From Liolophura sinensis (Eukaryota; Mollusca; Polyplacophora; Chitonida; Chitonidae), in the NCBI RefSeq assembly GCF_032854445.1, contig NC_088307.1, positions 19,714,001 through 19,778,000 on the forward strand: a DNA stretch of 64,000 nt, read 5' to 3'. Shown here piece by piece: positions 25,201-40,200 of the stretch; the first letter of the stretch is position 1; the number at the start of each line of letters is the position of its first letter. The notes beneath the pieces were generated by a model. That model was given only the letters and a program-made list of their open reading frames with translations. It was not told where the DNA came from and did no database searches. A program made the position numbers and the translations under genes.

Positions 25201-28200
25201 TCTGACCATTGTAATATAAGTGAAAAATTCTACGTTATGTTTTTTGAACACTAAATCAAATAAGATTTACAATAGTTGACCTATTAGTTTTGAATATCAA
25301 AGGAACTAGTACATGTTTGTGTACAAAAAGCGTGATGGGTCTTTTGAGTTGTCTGAAAATTTACATGTATGTACAGGGGCCTCCGTGGCGCAGTCGGTTA
25401 GCGCGCTAGTGCAGTGTAATGACCCAGGAGTCTCTCACCAATGCGGTTGCTGTGAGTTCAAGCCCAGCTCATGCTGGCTTCCTCTCCGGCCGTACGTGGG
25501 AAGGTCTGCCAGCAACCTGCAGATGGTCGTGGGTTTCCCCCAAGCTGTGCCCGGTTTCCTCCCACCATAATGCTGGCCTCTGCCATATAAGTGAAATATT
25601 CTTGAGTATGGCGTAAACACCAATCAAATAAATAAATAAATAACATGTATGTACATGTAGAATTTTTAAGTCACTTAGGTTGGCCGTGTACACGGTACGT
25701 TTATATAGATGTATTTGTTGATGTGTATGGTTGCAGTTCATTGTGGTTTGCTGTGGTCAAAGCCAGAGTTGTTCTTGGAGTTCTATACATCATACAGGTA
25801 CATGTAGTACAATGTATGCCTTGGGGGCTTTTTAGTTTCTTAACCTGTAATACTGACCCAGTTCAAGTTGAATGGCAGGGCGTTATTTCGACAAGAATGA
25901 CTCTATATGCCAAATCTTCGTGAATGTTCTTGGAATCCTGTAAGAATAAGTAAGAAAAAATAATTTTCAAAATGCCTAAATGTTTTCAAAATTGCATTAA
26001 TTTGCATGTTAATCAGCTTGATTTGCATACACTATCAGCATTTTATGTCACAGCTGTATCTCTGAAACTACATGTGTGCAACTGTACTTATATTCACAGG
26101 TAATTCATAGAGATTTGCATATACACTGTACGTGTACTGTAAGATGATTGAACATTGTGTCTCTTAGTTGTGCATTTTCAAATCTATAATTGCATTAATT
26201 TGCGTAATTTGCAAACTGTCTTTTGAGCCACCATATCTGTGGATCTGTTGAAAGGACATTCAGGAAGTTTTGCCAAGATGTTCATATAAAGCTGCATGGA
26301 ATATGTAGGGTTAAAGATCTAGGGCTGCGGTTCTCTGACTGCTGGTTTTTTCTATAGCAGATGCTGACGTGCTGTCATTTCCGATAAGCCCTTGTTTCCT
26401 GAAGGGTGGGATTTCATGCCGACTGCACATGTTTTGAGTTTAGCATATGTCTGTGTATATCTATGTACTTGTAATACACACGTGTTCAAGTACATGTACA
26501 TTTGTGTGTATGTATGGTAGTTGTGTTAATCATTATCAAGGTCGACTTGAGATCTTTTTCTATCACATTTTGTACACATGTACAGGAACTGAATGTGCAT
26601 AAAAAAAAAATATAAGTGCAATAGATGTAAATTTACATGTACAGTCAGTCAGTTTCTATCTGTAAGGAAGTTGAGGGAAATAACACGTGCATGTATGTAG
26701 TGTACATGTATATCATTGTATGACATTTATATGTATTTATTTATTTGTTGATTTGATTGGTGTGTTATGCGGTACTCAGGAATATTTCACTTATACAACG
26801 GCGGCCAGCATTATGGTGGGTGGAAACCGGGCAAAACCGGGGGAAACCCATGACCATCCACAGGTTGCTGGCAGACCTTCCCACGTATCTCCGGAGAGGA
26901 AGCCAGCAAGAGCTGGACTTGAACTTACAGCGACCGCATTGGTGAGAGGCTCCAGGGTCATTACGCTGTGCTATCACGCTAACCAACTGAGCCACAGAGG
27001 CCTCGATATACACGTATATGTACAATGTTTGCATGTATGTTGATGTGAACACATGTACTGTATTTGTACATGATAAAATCCAGTAAGCATCAGTACACAG
27101 GGGCTATATTTACTGTACTATGCTAAAAATCCACATAATTTTTCTTTGTTGTTCATGTTGATGTATATTGTTTGTTTTTTTTTGGACTCCTGACATGTTG
27201 CCATGTCAGCTTCCCACCCTCAGTTTTAATACATACTTTTTATTACTTTTTTTCGTTTTTTGAGTGAATTTTTAGGGAAGGTAGATTATGTTCCAGAAGT
27301 CAGGGTACTAACACTGATAATGGCTATTCATACATACCTGATAAATATTATGGTTGAATTCTGAACAGAGGCATTTCATAAAAACAACAGTAACAAGTCC
27401 TTGTACATGTACATGAGGGCATTATCAAAAGATACCCACATGTACCCAGTATACCTCAGTCAGGGAAAGAAATTGAATATGTATGTACATGTACTTGTAA
27501 ACATGCAATGTGCTAGTACATTTAGGGTTTCTGTATCCCCCTTTCAGGGCCTCCATGGCTCAGTTGGTTAGTGCGCTAGCACAGTGTAATGACCCAGGAG
27601 CCTCTCACCAATGCAGTTGCTGTGAGATGGGCTTCCTCTCCGGCCGTACTAGGGAAGGTCTGCCAGCAACATGCACATACATGTAGTTGTGGGTTTCTCC
27701 AAGTGCTTTGCCTGGTTTCCTCCCACCATAATATGAAATATTCTTGTAAAACACCAAACAAATAAATAAATATATGCCCCATGTTCAAGGTTACATAATA
27801 CATGTGGAACTTGTATGCCAATTGTCCGACCAGCTGTCTGTCTGTCCGTAAAGTTTTTGGTGTCTACAGAACAACTTCTTCTAGAGTTATAATATTTTTT
27901 CCTCTTTTTGTCTCTACTACAGGATCGGAAGTGTACATGTATATATAGAAAATGTGCCACATTGCTATGAAAGAACCAGCATTCTATTGCTCTTGGTTTT
28001 TATTTGTATGCAAGCTTTGTATAAACAGCCAGCCAGTTATTGGCAGTTGTGATGAAGATTTGCTTTGTTATGCCGCTGTTGGTTGCCATGGCAACCAACC
28101 CATATTTGAATATCTGGATCATTTTTATGGATTGTAGTATTAAGCACACAATATTAGCATTCCAATATATAGCTGAGAACAAGTGGTCTTTGTTTATGTA

Positions 28201-31200
28201 GATTGAAAATGATTTGTAATCTTCTGTACATGGGATATTGGATAAAGTGTAACCAGTGCAGTTGCACACAAAATACAAGTAGAAAAAAGGTATTTGATTC
28301 AGGTCACCTTGAGAAGCTCTGTTTAAATCAAACGGTAAAACTGGTAGGTTGAATTATTCTTGAGTACGACATTAAACCTTAATTGATTTGATAGGTGTTT
28401 TACGCCATACTGAAGAATGTTTTAGTTATACAATGGTGGGCCACCATTATGGTGGCGGGAGGAAATAAACCTGTATCTAACAGTAGAAGAATAAATGTAT
28501 GGACATTTATGCATATCCCTTGATATCCTCCACAACTGTCTATTCATTAAACTTCTGCTGTACAGTCCCGGTGTATTAATTACTGAGGATCCAAAGAAGT
28601 ATAATATCGAGAGTTAAAAAAACTTGCATATAAATACATAAGCAAATTAGGCTGTCATGATGTCCACAAATGATCACGGCTGCCTCATTGGCCATCTGGT
28701 TCTCACAGTGCCTGCCTTGAAGTCAGGAGACCTGGGATCAAACCAAAGACTTTAAAAACGGTCCTGGTTGCTACCACACTTGGCAATTTTCATCACTCAG
28801 CACTGAGAGGCTTTATTTGCCAGACGTCAATATAATGTTGCTGGGTGGGGTATCATGTCTTGTGTGTTCAGCATAATACAGAGTTAGCACTGTGGCCACA
28901 TGGGCCCTGCCAGAAGTAGACACCATATGTGTACACACACCTGATGATCCCTCAGTATCATGTGACTGAAAAATTGCTAAGTACGATGTAAAAACCCAAG
29001 CATTCATATATATATATACATACCTAAATGTGTACATATATACAAATGAGCACTGCGCTGTGGTCAGATTTAATGTACAGGTAGCAAAGGAAACAGAGGA
29101 ATAAACAACAACAACAATCAGTAAGCATTTTATACATATACTGTAACATAAAACAGTATATTCAGAATTGCCAGTTTCACATTTAAATTTTGGGATGGGA
29201 CTGGCTGGAGGGGTGGGGGTAGCAAAAGATGTAATACATGTTACATGTACCTCTGAGACTGTGGTAAATCCTGAGATGCTACTAGCATGTGTGGGGCAGC
29301 TGCTTCCTTATAAAACAGTCAGTGGTGCACAAATTGAAATGCTTTGTATTCGCATTATTACAAGTTTTCAGCTTTAGACTTTCAGAGAAAAAAAGAAGCT
29401 CCCCCCCCCCCCCAAAAAAAATGGAAAAGTCCAATCATGTAGGTCAACAAAAGAAAGCTCTGTATGTGTACATATGTGTGAGGATTAAGTGGATTAAGCT
29501 AATTAGCTAAGTGCTCGTGTATATGTACACATATGTATTAAAAAAAAATCCAGTTTGTTGTTACATCCGTTCAATTTGTTCAGAAATTGTCTTAGTGCAT
29601 CAGAGAGGGAAGGATCTACGTGTATGTTGTAAAACCAGTTTCAAGTGTCAATGTCCTAAAGAATTAGCATTAATTATTACAGCAAACGTCAGGGAAGTAA
29701 ATATCATTAACCACATAGATCGCACAGTGCACTTTGTATGTATATTCCGGGAGACCAAAGTTCTATGGTTCACATGAAGTGAAAGCAAAATAAGTAAAAA
29801 TAAGTACATGTATTATATACAGATTTATATGACAATGGAAAGACCATTGAAAACTAAACAGCGCATCAAAAGTAAGTTCCCCCCAAAACAGTGTGGGACA
29901 TTTACCAAGATATTTGTCCAATGGTTGTGAAAGTTTGCACACTGCATCTCAGTCATCAAGTCAACACACTGAAGCAAGGATTACCCAGTCGATACAGATG
30001 TGCTACAATGAGCATGCGTAGAAGCATTATCGATCAGATTTTGAAAATTTGACTTGGTGTTCATTCGAACATATGCTGAAGGCGTTATTCTGTGTTGACT
30101 TATAAACTTACCCATCTTGTGAAGCCCTGAAATTGGCCAATCCAACCACTGGAGTTTTGTTTCCAAAATCAGATTCAAATTGGAGGCCCCTGTGGCTCAG
30201 TTGGTTAGCGCGCTAGCGCAGCGTAATGACCCAGAAGCTTCTCATCAATGCGGTCGCTGTGAGTTCAAGTCCAGCTCATGCTATCTTCCTCTCCGGCTGT
30301 AAGTGGGAAGGTTTGCCAGCAACCTGTGGATGGTCGTGGGTTTCCCCCGGGCTGTGCCTGGTTTCCTCCCATCATAATGCTGACCGCCATCGTACAGGTG
30401 GAATATTCTCGAGTACAGCGTCAAACACCAATCAAATAAATAAATAAATTAAAAATGTGCATGAATTGCACTGAAAGTTGCTCTTTCATATGGGAAAAAG
30501 TTAAGGAATTAAGTTAATACTGTTACTCTGTACTGTTGCGTGTAGTATACCAGTAGTTTAGCACCGTGAGATCCAAAGTTTATGAAAGAGAATGTCCCAG
30601 GGATCTTGGGTTTCCCTGTTAATATACTCCTGAAGTCTTCTTTTGTTAACTGTGCCTGCATGATGTAAACTTCCCAAATATCTCTCCCCCCCCCCCCCTT
30701 CCCATTTAAACCCTTAAAATACAACATGGCGGTTGGAGTTGGAATTTATCCGGTTTCCACTTTAGTTTCATACGTGTGTGGGTTTATGGTATGGAACACC
30801 TACCTGGAATTGATAGCTGAGATGACTGTGACTATGGACAGTCACCACATTATGTGGTGCCCAGGAGTAGGGTACTGAAGCCATCAAGTAGAAGTACAGA
30901 GGTGTTCAAAGTAAGCTTTTTGAACAAGACAGAGCTGTGATAGGATAGGCAATCACAGCCCTACAGGGCTAGGCACTTCCTAATTCTTGAATGTTGCGAA
31001 GTTTTGTACAAGAATTATTCTCAAACTTCGCATACAGATTTGAAGCTTACCATTCTATAGGACATGTACATGTAAATGGTGGTAAATTCTCGAAAGTTTC
31101 ATGTAGGCTAGGGCAGCGTAATGACCCAGGAACCTCTCACCAATGCGGACAAATGTGGTCACTGTTCAAGTCCAGCTCATGCTGGATAAGGTCTGCAGCA

Positions 31201-34200
31201 ACCTGCAGATGCTCGTGGGTCTCTCCCGAGCTCTGCTCGGTTTCCACCCACCATAATGCTGGCCGCCGTCGTATAAGTGAAATATTCCTGAGTATGTCGT
31301 AAAACACCAATCACAAAAATAAATAAATAAATAGTTTTATAACTTGGGTACAAATTATTATCATATTTACCATAGCTGATGTGAACGGCTGAGTTCAACT
31401 AGGCTGAACAGTATGTATTTGTCAGAGATAATTGGATTCCTGCCGGTCTCATGTTATCTTTACAGTTATCCTGACACGCTTTTTGTTAGACGACAGGAAC
31501 TAGTTTAAAACGATACAAAAGACATGTAGTGACATCCTACTCTTAATTTTGGTCATACCTGGATGATACGTTAGACACAGACATATGATGATGAGCTTCA
31601 CATGTTCAAATAGCGACGTACTTTGTCTTTAAAAGTGTAATTATCATGTTCTGGTTATTCAACTGTGGCAGTTTTCAGACAAACAGACATGCACTGTATG
31701 CCTCTTTTTTTTTTTCGGAGTGTGAGGGCCAATCCCAGAATTTAACAAGAGTTGAGCATACCTATTATCATTGTCTAGACATACAAGTGTACATGTGTTG
31801 AATGAAGTCATGGAGTGAAGTACAGTACTGTATTTACCTGGAAAGTTTGCCCATTGAAGCGCGTAGTTAATGGCAAATGAAGCTGCTGTACATCTTGAAA
31901 TATTAGTGCACGTGTTTGTAACCTACATGTGAATTCTTCCCATATCGTCCTATCTGTTTAAAAGAAACCTTTTAAAGGAAGGGGGAGCTGGGATACTACA
32001 TGTACACACAGATATGCACACCGGTTAGGGGCATGTGGTTACATGACTCAGTTAATACCGTATTCCACCTAAGATTTTTCTGAGCTCACTGACTCAGAAT
32101 CAGACAAAGTAAGTCACATAGCCAGTTTTAATCTTAGGAATTTTAGGTGGAATACGGTATTAACTGAGTCATGTAACCAGATGCCCCTAACCCATGTACA
32201 TATCTGTGTAGATGTAGTAGCCCAGCTTCCCACGCATTGCTGCGTGTATTTTGTGCTGAATTGACTCACACATAATGTTTCTTTGTTCTTGCAGCCATAA
32301 GTACATGACCTAAATTAGTTACATCTGGAAGTCAGGCAAATTAAGTAGCCTTAAGCTGAAATTGCAAAAGGAAGAGTTTTACGTTTTTTTAATTACTGTA
32401 TTACACCTAAAGTTTAGCATTTTCCTAGTGACCCATTCTGCTGGATTCTGATTGGGCACGTTAGAACACTTAAGTATGTGGGAAGGTCTGCCAGTAGCCT
32501 GCGGATGGTCGTGGGTTTCCCCGGGTCTGTGCCCGCTTTCCACCCACCATAATGCTGGCCGCCATGGTATAAGTAAAATATTCTCGAGTACGGCGTGAAA
32601 CACCAATCAAATAAATAAATAAATAAATAGAACACTCAAGTTTTTGGTGAAGTAATTTCTTACCTGAAAAATATAAGTGTTGGCATCTAAAGTATCAATT
32701 AAAAGGAGAAGAAAACAATAACATGATGCCAAAATCAGATGAAAGAGCATCAAAACTTATTTGCAAATAAGATATTTAAAATTTTTTTTTGGATTTTTTT
32801 TTTGAAGAGAAAAGGGTATTTGAAAATATTTTTGTATGGTGGGTATTTGGGACGAAATTTTGGTATTTATCGTTGTTGCATAATAACGTTCTAAATAAGG
32901 ATGTGATTCTTGTCTAGTAAATTTATTTGAATTTAAATTTGTTGTGTATATGGAAACATGCATTTAACCTATTTTGATAATATTTATGAACATATTAAAA
33001 TATAAATATGATCCAAGTGGAGGTTTAATACATTTGTTCGCTGAAAAGAACAAATTGTAGTGAAAAAATATTTATTAAACCTGTGTTACATCCTCAGTTT
33101 AGACATTATTAAACAAAGACTATAAATAGCAAAAAAGAGGCTCCCAAATACCCACCATGCAAAAATTATTTTCATGTGTCTTTTTTCTCCTCAAGAAAAA
33201 ATCAGAAAAAATATTGAAGACCACGTTTAGGAATAACTTTTCGCACTCTTTCATCTGAACTTTATGTCATTTTTTATGTTTTTTTCTCAACCTTTAAGGT
33301 TTTTGTGTGCTTCTGAAAATCTATTTTTACATTTACAAACATTAGGTGAGATACTGTATATATGTACAAGTTACATTTTGCAGGCTGTCTGTATAACAGT
33401 TGATTAGTGCACTAGCGCAGCATAATGACCCAGGAGACTCACCAACGTGGCTGTTGTGAGTTCAAGTCCAGCTCTTGCTGGATTCCTCTCCGGCTGTACG
33501 TCGGAAGGTGTGCAGCAACCTGCGGATGGTTGTGGGTTTGCCCCAGGCTCTGCTCGGTTTCCTCCCACCATAATGCTGGTCGCCGTCGCACAAGTGAAAT
33601 ATTCTTGAGTACGGCGTAAAACACAAATCAAATAAATAAATATATATATAACAAAACCTTATAGTGAAATGCTTTGCTTTACAATCTAGGGTTGTGATTA
33701 CAACTAGATATATGCATGTAGATACCAATTTGGTTGGCATTGTTGTTTGGCAGAGACTTAGCAGCTGACACAAAGTGAAAACCTCAACATTTCTCCACAC
33801 GCCTGAAGGTTTCAGAGCGTTACAATGTTGCAAGAAGAGGAAGCAATTTCACATTCAGCAGACCCTGTCCTTTTTTCTTCATGCTACATTTAACCTAATT
33901 AATGTGAGCTGATTTTCGCCATAGTTGGCGAAACAGCATCTTCCTGTCAGCAAGCTTGATACTCCGCTATAGGCTTCATAGATGATGTCAGACATCATTA
34001 GCCTAATTGAATGAAGATGGCATTACAGGCATGTATTATAACGTGGACTGTAGGAAGATAAAAAGTTGACGCATATTTTATGTTGTCATTTTTAGATGTT
34101 TTATTAAATCTGCCAACACTGTCATAATGGACTCAGGAGTGGGAGAAGAAGTGCTATGAGTGTCCTGGCTTTCACATACTGAATGAAAGAAATTCATTTT

Positions 34201-37200
34201 TTTAAGTTAATAATTTTTTTTTTATACATGGCCGACTAGTTGTGGCAGGTAATTAAGAGTGGCAAATCAATTATTCATGTATCCATACTCCTTATGACTA
34301 TATGTGATATGGAAATTTTCTTCTATATGCTTTTGGAAGTACACATGGCATTTTGAACTTTCAGGCCCTATTATGTATTGTGTGGTAGGTATTTCCATGT
34401 ATTTTCTTTGTCCAGGACGTTGTAGCATAAACTGGTATTTGAACTTTGCTAAACCACCACATAATGTGGCAGTGAGTCTGGTTTCCGAGACAAAAAAAAA
34501 TAATATAAAATAAAATAACCCATTAATAATGATTAATTAATCCCTGACTTAATAAAGTATTAATTAGTGGCCTACCAGGAAGAGCTCCTGATTTGTTTTT
34601 TTTCTTTCTGTACTTAATTATAAATAGTGATTGATTAATTGATGTACAAACCCTGGCTTTTGATTTCATCATACTGTAACTCATCAACCTTTTCAACCAC
34701 TATTTTCTCCACTTTTTTCCAGTGGAATCAGTGCATACAATTATTATAAAAATCGTGCTTAAAATGATGTGTTTGTTCTCATTAAAGACGTAACCTTCAT
34801 AAAACTGTGCTATTTATTTCTCTACACCCTGTAGTCCTTTGGAGAATGTTTCAAAATATTTGTTGTAGAGGGGTTTGAAAAAGTTGAAGAATTAGGCGTG
34901 CATGCACATGTAGATATGTATTAAGGTTACTAGAGCGTATTGCCACTTCAAACCTAAGAGACGCCAGGTTGAAATATTCAACTGATATGAAGATTACTCT
35001 ATGGAATATAGCTAGCACCACGGTTCAGAAAGAAAAAAAAAATTACCCTGAATTAGGCTGTTTAAAAGCTATAAATGAAGAGTGAGTGAGTGAGTGTTTA
35101 GGGTTTAACGTCGTACTCAACAATTTTTCAGTCATATGACGACGAAGGAATCATTAGGGTGCATGTACGTGAAATGTGCCTCCTTGTTGCAGGACGGATT
35201 TCCACCGCTCTTTTATTTAGTGCTGCTTCACTGAGAGGACTTACCGAAGGCAAGTAAGGCGCCCCGCCTGAGCCATTATACTGATACGGGTCAACCAGTC
35301 GTTGCACTATCCCCTTCATGCTGAACGCCAAGCGAGGAAGTTACAACTTCCTCTTTTAAAGTCTTAGGTGTGACTCGATCAAGGATTGATCCTGGATCTA
35401 CCGGTCCCGAAGCGGACGCTCTACCAACTGTGCTATCCGTATAAATGAAGAGACCTCAGAAACAAAATCTTTGGCACTTTATGTAAAATTTGTCTGATGT
35501 AACACAGTAATATTCCTTATTTGACCATGAATCAGGCAGGTAGGATGTTGAGAAAGACAGTTAGGCTGGAATGACGTCATGCGCTTTCGAAAGTATGATG
35601 TAGTTTGTTGCTGTAAGTCGGTGATGGTTGACGTCAAGTGTTCTTTGCATGACGTCATACCAGGCAAAATTAGAAACGGCCAGAAACTTTTGTTTTCGTC
35701 TTATCCTCCCAAACAAACAACCACTGCTTTAATACAATGCGTTTTTTTTTCTACAATTTAAGATAGCAATTCCGACTATCTCGATTCTTATCATTTAACC
35801 TTGCCTTTAAGACATACATGTACATGTCTTAACACTAAAGTAGCTCTTTAATGTAACTAGCTTTGTTCTGCTGTCTTGGATATGAACACACCTGTGCCTA
35901 GGTACATACATCCAGCGAAACTGACTGCCATTAATTTGTTTAAGTTAAATATCCTTTCAAGAGCAAAACCCCGAATAAATATTTATTTATTTATTATGAT
36001 TGGTGTTATTTTCACTTGTGCGACGGCGACCAGCATTATGGTGGGAGGAAACCCGGTAGGGCCCAGTGGAAACCCACGACCATCCGCAGGTTGCTGCCAG
36101 ACCTTCCCACGTACGTCCTGAGAGGAAGCCAGCATTAGAGGGACTTCAACTCACAGCCACCGCATTGGTGTGAGGCTCTTGGGTCATTATGCTGTGCTAG
36201 CATGCTAACCACCTGAGCCTCAAAGGCCCCCATAGGGAATATAAAAACATCCTTCAAATACCTTAAGTATGGATAGTGAGTTGATGCCCATTGAGTTAAT
36301 GATCCAAGTACATGTACAGGTATCAAAGCCTGACTGCGCCAGTGAACCAGATAAGCCGGTTTAATCTGGGATTACAGCCAAGCCACTGACAAACCCAACA
36401 AAGCATCCAGCTGACACATGTGCCATAGTTGCTCTAAAAATTCACCCGAAAACAATAAAAAATGCATTTTAAATGAAGGTCAAAAACACTATATTGTAAC
36501 TAAAGTTTAGTGTGTAAAAACGGACTTTCAGAAGCACATAAAAGGCCATAAAATGATATTTTTGATACCAGCACATAAGGTCATCTGATATTTATTTATT
36601 CATTTATTTATTTATTTATTTATTTGATTGGTGTTTTACACCATAGTCAAGAATATTTCACTTCTGTGACGGCAGCAAGCATTACAGTGGGAGGAAACCG
36701 GGCACAGCCAGGGGGGAACCCACAACCATCTGCAGATTGCTGACAGACCTTCCCACATGCGGGTCTTCTGATAAGGAGTTAATTTTTTAAAGGTCAAAAA
36801 AACTCCTAAAGTGTTCCTATAAAGGGGATGAACCAATGAGAATTAGGCCAGTTGGGTCACTTGAAAATTGCTTAACTCTAAGTGAAATACTTCTGATTAA
36901 TACCAGTAGAATATCATCCCATCTTTCATCTGGTTTCCTCCTACCAGAATGCTGGCTGCCGTCATATACGTGTTTACAAGTGAAATATTTGTGAGTACGA
37001 TGTAAACACCAATGAAATAAATTACACAAACGTATCCTACATTTGAAACAAAACAGTCCATGAATCAAGCAAACTGCATGTGACTGACTTAGTTCTGGTC
37101 AAAATTTTAGGGTAAATACAGTATACTCCATGTATTGAGGTACACATACCATATAACTGTCACACACTACCTGAACAATGGGCCAATGATCTGGGACCAG

Positions 37201-40200
37201 AGAGCATGGATTCACAGCCTGCAATCCTGAGCGAGGTCATTCAAGGTCGTCTGACCTGCTCTGTGTACAGTCTACCAGTGGGTCAAGTTCTCGGCTAGTT
37301 TAGTCTTCTTCTTCTTCTTGAGAAAATTTTAGTTACCCTAATTCTTCAACTTTTTCAACCGCCGCTGCAACCGATACATGTATATTTTGAAACATTCTGA
37401 GGAAACTATGAGGTACATGTAGAGAGAAATGATTTGAACAATTTTATGGATCTTGCATCTTTACTGGTCGACACAAGCAAAATCATTTTAGCCTTGTTTT
37501 CACGATAATTGTATGCATAAATTCCACTGAAAAAAGTGCTGAAGTAATTGAATAGGTTAAATATTTACTGTAAGTACATGATTGCCTACACTGATTCCTC
37601 ATCCTTATGATTATTTTATGTCTGTGTGGCACTATTGGCACAATTTGAACACAGGCTTTTTCATTGCAATTAACCCACAAAAATGCATATAAATGTAACT
37701 CTTAGTTAAATCTTCATTAAATGTATTTTTGCAGTTGGCAATTCGCAGAAGACATACCGTTAATTTCACTGTTACTAAATACAGTATGATGGAAATTAAT
37801 TTTAGTATGGTGGATTATTTTTTTAAAAAACCCAGCAACATCAAAGTGATGGTAATAATTTAATCATCAATGGTAATATAATTATGATTATAATACTATA
37901 ATGGGAATCGTCATTCTGTCTAATTAGCCGTGAATTAATCATTCTTAGTACCGCTAAGAGGTTTATCAGATCGGAATTCAAAGCTGCGTGTTTGAAGCTG
38001 GCAAAGTTGGCCTGGACAGCAAGCAGTAATGTGAAAAATATTTTCAAACCAAAGACCATTAAACATTGCCCACAGAAATAGTTCTGTTTAGTTTTCTTTT
38101 TTCTTAAAATTTTTGTCAATGTAGTAATATGCATTTGAATCTTTGGATGGAAAGCAGTGTCAAAATTTGCAGTTCTTTGTGATGAGCAAATAATACTGCA
38201 CCAATATGGTCACAGACTTGAAGCCAGCTCTTGTTCAACATGTTCAGGGCAGTCAGTGAAACCTGTCACTCCTGTGAGAAATGTGGAAGAGAAGCCGGAA
38301 ATTTGCTGATGTCGAGGTTCCTAGATAGGAAAAAAATACACCCTAAAAAATTGATACAGAATTGGATGGCTTAAATGCAATATGGTTTCTTTTTTGGCTC
38401 TTTCAATAATGACATTCCTTGTTCAGTAATTCGTGAAGAGTACATTAGATGGTAGATATAATGAAAATTTCAGCATTTGAAAGTTATTTATTTCTTTATT
38501 TACCCTATTTCCACAACCTCTTGGCATATGTAATAGCAACTTTCAGCTCAATTTATGTACATTTTTGATTTGATATTGGAGATGAAACTAGACTGGTTGG
38601 GTTGGCCAGTTTCAGGGTTTCTCAAAAAGTATAATTTTATTAGTCTAAACAGAATAATACCCAGAGAATATGCTTAATTAAACATCTTGCAAACATGCGA
38701 AAAATGTTGCTGAATTATAGTATTTATTTAGTGATTTATTTTTTTCCTTTTGTAGATTACATGTTTCTGAAGCCTCCCAGTAACGTGAGGGTGGCTTTAC
38801 TGGGAACAACGGATGTGGTCATAATCTGGTATGCGCCCCAAAATCAGAACATTTCCTTCGACGTTATGATCAGTGAGACTGCCCAGCAGACCCCCAGACT
38901 GGCCACCAATGAACCAGCCAATGGAACTGTGTTTTCCGTGACGGCATCAGTGACCAGTACAAATGGGACAGTGGAATACACCGCCCCGAATGACACTGTC
39001 AGGGAATCAGAAGATTCCAACACCACCCTGATACACTTGCCCACGGGCACCCCTGTGCAGGTGCCAGAAAACATTAACGATACCCAGAGTTCTCACTGGG
39101 TCAGGCCCCCTTGTGACAAAATTGAGCATTATTTGGTGATCTACCAAGAAAAGAACCAGTCAGGTTAGAATTTTATCTTCTCTCTAGTTGCCGTGTGAAC
39201 TATGAAAGCAGTATCACGAAATGCTAAACTATTTCCATTTAAATTGTTATTGAATTTATACACTTAAATGGAGTAAAGTATGTGTAAGTGCTGTGCTTCA
39301 CAAGTTTGGTTGAAAACAACACATTTACAGTATGGACTCACCCAGCCACAAGAAGACGTATACAGTACAGTGAATAAGCAAAGTAACTCTGAAGAAACTC
39401 ATTTTGTAATTCAGTTGTAATTATCCTGAGGATGACTGAATTAAAGTGAAAATGGTTGATATCGTCAAAATGAATTTCCTTGGTGTTACTTTATTTGGTA
39501 TGCTAACTGGATCAACTGAATTAAAGTAAATTAATTAATTAACTGAATTAAGTACATATATTCACCCCATCTTCCCCTTTTTGGTGTAATCACACCCATT
39601 CTTGTCTTGTATTTCACAGCACCCACCCCCACCCCATCTTCCCCTTTTTGGTGTTATCACACCCATTCTTGTCTTGTATTTCACAGCACCACCCCCACCC
39701 CATCTTCCCCTTTTTGGTGTTATCACACCCATTCTTGTCTTGTATTTCACAGCACCACCCCCACCCCATCTTCCCCTTTTTGGTGTTATCACACCCATTC
39801 TTGTCTTGCATTTCACAGCACCCACCCCGACCCATCTTCCCCTTTTTGGTGTAATCACACCCATTCTTGTCTTGTATTTCACAACACCCACCCCAACCCC
39901 ATCTTCCCCTTTTTGGTGTAATCACACCCATTCTTGTCTTGTATTTCACGGCACCCACTGCCACCCATCTTCCCCTTTTTGGTGTTATCACACTCATTCT
40001 TGTCTTGTATTTCACAGCACCACCCCCACCCCATGTTCCCCTTTTTGGTGTTATCACACCCATTCTTGTCTTGTATTTCACAGCACCCACCCGGACCCCA
40101 TCTTCCCCTTTTTTGTGTTATCACACCCATTCTTGTCATGTATTTCACAGCACCCACCCGGACCCCATCTTCCCCTTTTTGGTGTAATCATGCCCATTCT

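Noticed and set aside
25376-25460. tRNA gene
   Set aside because: The A and B boxes are the head of a SINE; it is followed by the SINE body and flanked by target duplications, and no complete cloverleaf was evident.
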